From NCBI GenBank assembly GCA_037903475.1, contig JBAJFG010000581.1, forward strand, positions 62,001-126,000: a stretch of DNA of 64,000 nucleotides, read 5' to 3'. Source of the stretch: Ancylostoma caninum (lineage: Eukaryota; Nematoda; Chromadorea; Rhabditida; Ancylostomatidae). Position numbers and translations under genes: made by a program. Positions 57,879 to 64,000 of this stretch are shown in pieces (position 1 is the first letter of the stretch; each line of letters starts with the position of its first letter). Under the pieces are notes generated by a model. That model made no database searches. It was not told the DNA's origin and was given only the letters and a program-made list of their open reading frames with translations.

Positions 57879-58355
57879 GTGGATGTGAAAGAGTCTCCAT
57901 TGGAGTTATTAGTGATTTCCAGGTGGCCTGCATCGATGTTAGATTGCGGAGTCATTCATGAGAGAACTTTGGTGAATCGATCCAATGATTCCAATCTGAC
58001 GGACGCGAAGCCAAAACGCTGCCTAATAAATGAGTTGAATACATTGCTGTGCAAAAATATTGGAGGTGATTTGTTAGAGTTGGATTGCATTGATGTCACA
58101 CCCCCTCCAAGCGCTGCTCTTCCTGCTTCCGAGGGACCGACTTTGAAATCATTAGCCATCATTACTCGAGAATTGCGTCGGTTTATTATTTGCTCACAAG
58201 TCTATAAACCGCAGAGGAGGAGAGAATTTGAGGAGGATGAAAAGAAAGATAAAAAATGCTACAGGATGGTCATACAACTTGGCCTCGAGTTAGGGCAGAA
58301 GAGGAAAGTGCATGTCGCAAAACGACAAAAATTTTCGAACAACCTATTATTTTAA
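57879..58355 (+). CDS. Unassigned open reading frame, 158 codons
   Basis: Starts MDVKESPLELLVISRW; the middle part CLINELNTLLCKNIGGDLLE, then SLAIITRELRRFIICSQVYK and a charged end (EEDEKKDKKCYR, GQKRKVHVAKRQK) look like real protein. It is open without introns, ends in TAA, and sits just after a piggyBac-type terminus. I do not recognise a family. It could be an exon of a longer gene or the remains of a transposon protein. An overlapping upstream frame (MTNDRMSLAASKSNAFGRHR, from about 57793) might supply a first exon. Confidence 0.35.
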   Translation: MDVKESPLELLVISRWPASMLDCGVIHERTLVNRSNDSNLTDAKPKRCLINELNTLLCKNIGGDLLELDCIDVTPPPSAALPASEGPTLKSLAIITRELRRFIICSQVYKPQRRREFEEDEKKDKKCYRMVIQLGLELGQKRKVHVAKRQKFSNNLLF

Positions 58356-58614
58356 CAATACCTTCTCGCCTTTGCGCAGGTACATTTCCATCACAGCTCG
58401 TCCACCCTTCCCATCGCAATTCAATGTCGAGGCCAGGATCAAACAGCGAATTCGGCATTTGTATTGGAGGCACTTTCACGCTGAAGAAAGTTGCAAATAG
58501 AGAGACACATAGAGGTATCGAAAAGTCTCCGACCTGGAGTACTTCTAAAAGGTCTAGAACGACGACATATTGTTATGATCAAGTGCAAGTCGTGGGATTT
58601 ATACTTGCTGCTTG

Positions 58615-58725
58615 CGCTTGCGTATATATCATGAAGGATAGGGCCAGCCGCACCGCCGACGCAGCTAAGACGCACGCATTTGCGGCCTCAGGGCGGCCGC
58701 ACGTTCCTTTCATTGAGGATGTATA
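58615..58725 (+). repeat. Dispersed repeat shared with 24545-24745
   Basis: ATCATGAAGGATAGGGCCAG, CCGACGCAG and ACGCACGCATTTGCGGC match the reverse of 24660-24740. It falls inside a 243-codon frame (58256-58987), which is a reason to doubt that frame. Confidence 0.5.
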
Positions 58726-59239
58726 TACATGTGGCGTTAACCAGTCTTTGAGGCCATTCATTCGCGAATGGATGTGTGTGTCTCACTACTACGAATTGCC
58801 CGTGGCGCTAATACACTTTTTATTCTTCGATTTCAATTTTTTACACTTTCCAAAGAGCTCTTCTTATCATTTGAGCCAGAGTAGCTTTGGATGCCGACTT
58901 CACTTAATTTTCGCCCCTGATTTCATTGCTCAGAGATGCTGTTCCATACTTCTCAAAAGAATACAGTTGCTGGGTGCAAGGTGCTGACTGTTGGATGCGA
59001 TTGATCTGTGAAGAGGTGCGTTGTGAAGGAGGATGAGAATCCCACCACGGTGGGGCTGGGAGAAAACGGCATTATTTTTGAATGGTCCATCTTCAGAAAG
59101 TGAAAATTGGCAAATTTGCCTGAAAAACTTCCAAGTACACGATGGCATCCAACGCTTTGAGAAGATGGGATGGAGCTCAAGATTGGAAACTTTTGATAAC
59201 TCTGTATCTGAAGCATCATAATACATGAAGTCCTTAGAT

Positions 59240-59598
59240 GCTGGTACTTTTAGGTTGTCGCATAAGTTTTACTGTTTTATTCTGCCAAAATTTTTGAAGA
59301 TTGTGGTTGAAATTCCTATTTATAAAACTTGTGAAGGCGCCTTTATATACCAGAACTGCTTCCGTTGTGAATATAATAAAAAAAACTTCGCCTACTCCCA
59401 ACAAGTTCGGCTGCCTCTGCTTCACGAACTTACGAGAAGCCACACAGAATATCACAGCTGTGAAATCGTGCCTAGCATATGGAATTTGCTGATTTGTGTT
59501 CCCTTTATATACTGCGGATCACTATCGGAGCCAGAGCTCTTCTGTGCGAGACAGTGCGCAACCAAAGGCCGAGCTGTCAGAGGTTCTAAGGTAGCCGC
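59240..59598. other. Spacer with a possible mariner-type end
   Basis: TTTTAGGTTGTCGCATAAGTTTTA at about 59249 resembles the outer end of mariner elements; no right end or transposase was seen. Confidence 0.3.
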
Positions 59599-59910
59599 TA
59601 TACTCCTCGAGGAGTATAGCACCTTGCGTCGCTGTCGCCGGCGACGGCGGCTGCCAATGTTGGCACCCCTCACAATCGATACGCACCGGCACCGCAGTCG
59701 CCAACATTGGCGGCCGCCGATCGCCAATGTTGGCGACCAATCGATACGCACCGACGTCACAGTCGTCAACATTGGCGGATGTTGGCGATCGCCGGTCGCC
59801 GGCGATGGCGACCGCCGCCGCCGCTCCGCCAAAATCGATGCGTATCGGCCTCACAGTCGCCGGCGACGTCGACGCGAGGTGCTACAGTCCTCGAGGACTA
59901 TAGCGGCAGT
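59599..59910. repeat. GC-rich palindromic block bounded by CTCGAG hairpins
   Basis: Opens with the perfect palindrome CTATACTCCTCGAGGAGTATAG and closes with CTACAGTCCTCGAGGACTATAG. Between them the words CGCCAA(C/T)(A/G)TTGGCG, ATCGATACGCACCG and CGCCGGCGAC recur in direct and inverted orientation about five times. Open frames on both strands are compositional. Confidence 0.7.
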
Positions 59911-60030
59911 GTAACACTGCTTGAGGCGAGTTGACGGCCAGTTGTGGACAGCGCTACCCTAAACACCCAATCTGGGGCAATAGCGCCCAGTCAATTTTGG
60001 GCAGCTCCGATAGAGAGGAGGTTCATCACC

Positions 60031-60113
60031 GGCCGGCCCGCTCTACCATTACTACAGTTGCCGGGAAATAACCGGCTTAGAGCGTCGCCTGTAATGGTAG
60101 AGTGGGCCGGCCT
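60031..60113. repeat. 22-base inverted repeat (hairpin)
   Basis: The left arm starts GGCCGGCCCGCTCTACCATT and the right arm ends AATGGTAGAGTGGGCCGGCC; they pair with one mismatch over 22 bases around a loop of about 40. It contains 8-base GGCCGGCC-type ends. Confidence 0.7.
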
Positions 60114-60159
60114 AACGAAGTGTCTGAGCATCTTGTTTACAGCCACATATTATCTTTGA

Positions 60160-61484
60160 TTAGAAAATGGTCAATATAAGCTAATTGGATCAATAGTTTT
60201 GCAACCTGCATCCATCGAGTGTGCATGCCCTCGAATGATTTACACCTTGAGATTCAAGCAGGACAGGCATCTCCTAAAGCGAAAATAATAAATGAAGATT
60301 CGGAAGAATGAATCTAGAGTGTGAAGCTAGTCTTCGATTATGTTTAAGTTGGTTCCAAATTTCTAGTAGTCTGTAACAGGTCCGCTTATCCCATCACCTT
60401 TGTTTAAAACTTCTTTTTGACTGAAGATTACATTTGTCAAGTGAAGTCATGGTAAGATTTGATTCAAAAAACTGTCATGAAAAGATTTATTTATTCACTT
60501 ATTTTCACTACACTGTGCCAGGAGCACAATGCTACCCCTCAGAATGAGGGTAACAAGGGAAGTGACAAATGTTAAGGAGGCTTTTGGAAGATTAGTGTAA
60601 GTTTATACTTCATTTGTAACGCAGGCTAAATGAGGCGTTCTTACGTATCGAACCTTTGTTGCTCCCACAGACAGTGCGGTATGGATAAATGCCCGAAGTG
60701 CCTCTTAAACCTATCACGTTTTACTATACATTAGACGTAGGTGAGGCACGAACGTCGGTGCCGCAACTGCTCGTTCCTCACAACTCCATCAGCTAAAAGA
60801 TGTTTCCAGAATGCGCCTGTGTTAGGCACGCGTTAATCTGCTCTGAACTTCCTCATCACGTTGTACATAACATTTTTGAGGTTTGAAAGGCCCAAATTTC
60901 GATCACTCGATCATACTAGAAAGCCGCCTCATTCTGACAGCTTTCGAATGTGGCCATTATGGTTTTCTTTTTAATAGCCGAGTTTTCATGCATCAATCCG
61001 GGTTAATGGGTCGAGTCATGTCTATAGTTCCAAAAGTTTGATCATCAAACAGTTCCAAGGAGATTTTCTGAGCACATAGTTACGATCATATCAGCATGAT
61101 TATAGCATAGATATCAAACGACCTGCCAATTCTGATAGTGTACAATCCGCGCAGCTTAATTTTGGCATGAAAGGTGATGGATAAGGGACGGGTTATTGCG
61201 CAAGCTTGCTCAATTTGATTGAGTCGAATTGGAAAAGACGCAAGCTCCTAGTTCTAAATTGGAGACGTTGTTTTCATGATCGTTGCTCTATGTTCCTTTC
61301 CTTTGGCTGCTTTGTCGGAGAAGTTACTGACTCCCTGACTGATACTTGTGCAATCTGCAGTGTAGGTGAGAAACTAGTTGGCTTGGGATGAATTAAGTCC
61401 AGAGGAGGTTTCAATCGTCCTCAATAACGGTAAATAATCCAGTTGTTCGCAATTTTTCGTGTAATTTCCTTTTTCACTATTTCT
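60160..61484. other. Spacer, nothing recognised
   Basis: AT-rich with short frames only. The 61-codon frame at 61206-61391 has a few cysteines but no domain pattern I recognise. Confidence 0.4.
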
Positions 61485-61489
61485 TGTAG

Positions 61490-61650
61490 TAGCTTATGTT
61501 ATCTGTAATATGTCGTTAAGGTTTTTTATCAAGTTTGGAGAGAATGATGAGCAGCGAGAACCCCCTGGCTTGCGAAAGACTCAAGTGGAAACCGACGCTC
61601 TTCAAAGCATTACAGAGATCTCTGAGTTCCTAGTAGTGTTGTTCTCCTAA
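61490..61650 (+). CDS. Candidate small first exon after a spliced-leader acceptor
   Basis: CTATTTCTTGTAG ends at 61489; an ATG follows at 61510. The frame reads MSLRFFIKFGENDEQREPPG, then LRKTQVETDALQSITEISEF before stopping at about 61650. The charged, intron-free start and the close upstream AG resemble a trans-spliced gene start. A second plus-strand stretch after TTTTTAG at 62021 reads KFLEKNRGKKPVYVPKMDDK and might belong to it, but the phases I tried do not join. Low support. Confidence 0.2.
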
Positions 61651-62201
61651 CTACACCTATACTTGATTGTTAAGGAAGGGCAATCAGACCTTAGGAAGGG
61701 AAATACGAAGGGAGGTATCAAACGGGAACAAACTAGCATAGTTTCGCCATATACTTCCCCTATAGCCTTTTATCTATCGTAAAGCAGATAAGTGAGAAAT
61801 AGCTGCTCCTCAACAAGGTGCGTGCAAGGTGTGAAACGAGCCTTGATAATTACTTTTAGTATGATATGTCCCCGTCCCATTCCCAACCAGCTTTATTATC
61901 TGTAATTGATGCAGTGTGTCGGTTTAGAATTTGTTAATATCTCAAAAAGAGAAATCTGGTTAGAAACTGTCTTTACGTAAGCTAAGTTCATGTCGTGAAC
62001 AAATGTCCCTGAATTTTTAGCAAAATTTCTCGAGAAAAACCGTGGAAAGAAACCTGTTTATGTTCCGAAAATGGATGACAAGAAAAGAATAAAAGAAGAA
62101 AGACTAGACCTTCCAACACGTTTGAAACGCGAAATTTTTTTCAGGAAAGTTTTCTGTTCTCTCAAAGGAAGAGCGTATTACAGTTTCATTCAGAAACGTA
62201 T

Positions 62202-63341
62202 TTAACAGACCTGGTAGTCTTGACATAACGTTCCGCGAAAGCAGTGTCTTGGCTTCTCATCTCGGAAGGTGGGCTGGTAATGAAAGCGCCAATTGAATGA
62301 GGGTACGATGTGTTTTGAGCTGGGCATCCCACAACCATCGTCTTCAAGATTGCAGTTTGTTGGACGAACATTAAAAAATTTGCATGGAAATAAAAAAAAC
62401 ATTCACCATAGAGTTGCATAGATTCTTCATGTAGCGGTTTGGCATCAAATATCGAAACTGGTGGAGTCATGGCAAGCACTAGATAGAAAAGATTTGTTAC
62501 TCCCACAGATAATTCATCATAGCAGAAGTACACTCCTTGAGAACTGGGATTAGCCTGCAAAATGCGTACTTTTCGAGTGCAAATAATTTTGATGTATTCT
62601 GCAGAATGCTTTGGAACACTGTTACATCGCTAAACCAAACAAACCCTTATGATTGAAAGCCTTCCGTCCCTTTGAAGAAAGACAGGTTCAGGTATTTGAA
62701 TGTGCTCCGATCCTGGAGTAGAAGAAAGAGGAACCATGTTGAACGAGGTTGCATCGCTGACAGGTTGGTCGACGCTCTTCCTGAGGTGGATAATTTATTT
62801 GATTCAGTGGAGCAGTACATATAATGATCACTTATGACCACTTACTCCGGATCTTCCATCTGCTCACTGTTCTGCACTATTTTGTAGAGCTCTTTTCTGG
62901 ACATCACGTTCATCTGAACAGTACAGTTGAATATGGGTGTCCTGAACTTCATCCGCTTAAATGCATATCCAGGTTTAACACCAGCGGATGCTCTGCACAT
63001 ACAGATGTGCATTAAGAAATGACATGCCAAAAGAACATTAATTCACTGGAATGATTTTTGGTCCAGAAATGGAGGTTATTATGCTCTTCATTGCCTTCTT
63101 GTATCCCTTTCACCTAGTTTTTTTTTCTCAAGGAAAAAAGATGCGGTAGATATCTGTAGTGAAAAGTAGTACCGAAAGCGATACCTAGGTAAAACATGCA
63201 TACCTGTGGAGCCTCGAGAAATTCTACGATGTCTTCAGCTTTTGCCCAGTACTTCACTTTTCCATTATAAGCCATTGCCAATTCACACATGTGGCATGGT
63301 AGATCAACTCTTTCACCGGTCCAAAAGTACACGGGTATAAC
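62202..63341 (-). CDS. Ig-like domain protein, 3' part of gene
   Basis: Exons on the minus strand: 63341-63204 (VIPVYFWTGERVDLPCHMCE), about 62992-62846 (KFRTPIFNCTVQMNVMSRKE), 62780-62645 (IPEPVFLQRDGRLSII), 62554-62407 (ANPSSQGVYFCYDELS) and 62365-62202 (NCNLEDDGCG, FRGTLCQDYQVC, stop 62202-62204). GERVDLPC and GVYFC look like the B- and F-strand cysteines of an Ig fold (the family pattern is D-x-G-x-Y-x-C), so a secreted or membrane-bound extracellular protein is likely. The first listed exon begins at an acceptor, so the true start lies upstream. Exon 1 to 2 does not join in phase, and the last intron lacks an AG acceptor in the frame chosen. I cannot name an orthologue. Confidence 0.55.
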
Positions 63342-63542
63342 CTGCATTGTTGCAAAATTTTCTAGGTTTTACCCCCAGTGGAAACGTTTTGTCCAGGCTA
63401 TATTTTGATAATTGTTCGAAGGCTGTTGCTGGGATTTGCATTATTCAACTAGCAAACCGCCCGCGAAGCTTGAACTCACAAAAATCCACGTAACGGTCTT
63501 GTCCTAAAAAATGCTGTTCAAGGGTAGTTTTCTTCGACTACC

Positions 63543-64000
63543 CTATAGAAACTCACCTTGATCACCTTGACTTGACTCCCGTTGATCTTCGGATGTACCG
63601 AGCGGGCGCCAGCAATCCTTCCATTTGTCCCTCTCGCGAGCCAGAGTTGTCCAGTGGATTCTGTCCGTTCGAGGGACACGAAGAGCATTATATCTTTCCT
63701 TGAAGGACTTCGTGAAGAAGTCTGACCATCGGGTCGGTGGTCTTCCTGTCGTGCGCTTAACGTCCCGTGGAGTCCAGTCGCTGACGGCTCTTGTCCAACG
63801 GTGGTCGTTAAGACGCATCACGTGTCCGGCCCACCTGATCTTACTCAACTTGGCGTAAGCGGCAGCGTCCCTGATCTTCGACTGTTCACGAAGGGTGGAA
63901 CTCCGTATTCCAGCCCTCACTTGTGTGAGGCGGGTTATTCCTAGCATCACCCTCTCGATGGAGCGTTCGATGACGTTGACCGCATTCTCATCCTGCTTGC
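63543..64000 (-). mobile_element. C-terminal end of a non-LTR retrotransposon (RTE-like), cut by window edge
   Basis: The minus-strand frame is open from the window edge to 63543. It reads RVMLGITRLTQVRAGIRSST, then AKLSKIRWAGHVMRLNDHRW, RTTGRPPTRWSDFFTKSF and RDKWKDCWRPLG. This is the conserved end of endonuclease/reverse transcriptase proteins (IRWAGHVMR, TGRPPTRW). Undamaged over 135 or more codons, hence young compared with the relic at 53505. It lies upstream of the Ig-like gene, in its 5' part or first intron. Confidence 0.8.

Noticed and set aside
58256..58987. 243-codon open frame, longest in the window
   Set aside because: Starts inside the other 57879 frame, includes a dispersed repeat also found at 24545-24745, and shows no domain; composition looks random.
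59452..59914. Long arginine-rich frames on both strands
   Set aside because: Generated by the GC-rich palindromic block; mirrored on both strands.
1..64000. CRISPR array, bacterial operon, prophage, rRNA genes
   Set aside because: No regularly spaced short repeats, no dense intron-free genes, no rRNA-like conserved stretches; spliced animal genes throughout.

Overview
The window reads as genomic DNA of a parasitic-type clade V (strongylid, hookworm-like) nematode. This is inferred, not proven. The genes are split into many small exons with (T)TTCAG 3' splice sites. A tract of the nematode telomere hexamer TTAGGC lies inside the sequence, one gene belongs to a nematode-type double-PDZ family, and introns and spacers are full of mariner, RTE, piggyBac-like, tRNA-derived and fold-back repeats. 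I see no bacterial, viral or CRISPR features.

Layout. 1-7436: spacer rich in dispersed repeats, with two weak candidate exons on the minus strand. 7437-18971 (+): an 11-exon, 443-residue major facilitator of the oxalate/formate antiporter type. 19075-25292 (-): a 6-exon TATDN3-like TatD metallo-nuclease, convergent with the transporter and only 103 bases away, with a dead mariner element in intron 4. 27163-31009 (-): a 12-exon TRAIP/TRUL-1 RING ubiquitin ligase. 31010-33060: divergent spacer with small inverted-repeat elements and the telomere-like tract. 33061-46317 (+): a large gene of 30 or more exons for RIC1, a subunit of the Golgi Rab6 exchange factor; its introns hold a 365-base tandem repeat, guanine-rich tracts and a piggyBac-type element. 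49301-51731 (+): a 9-exon double-PDZ protein. 51732-62200: mostly transposon debris, with a perfect 37-base palindrome, an inverted pair of tRNA-derived SINEs, a 470-base fold-back element and GC-rich palindromic blocks; a few unassigned open frames lie here. 62202-63341 (-): 3' part of an Ig-like domain gene. 63543-64000 (-): C-terminal end of a non-LTR retrotransposon, cut by the window edge.

The genes do not form an obvious pathway. They are ordinary housekeeping genes (transport, nuclease, replisome ubiquitin ligase, Golgi trafficking, PDZ scaffold) scattered among repeats. The most useful observations are the C-terminal CaaX box (CVLM) predicted for RIC1, a PIP-box-like motif at the end of the TRAIP homologue, a two-base frame break in a GT run of RIC1, splice junctions where homology and frame disagree with the nearest AG, and several families of palindromic elements that occur more than once in the window. 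I found no convincing new multi-gene system.
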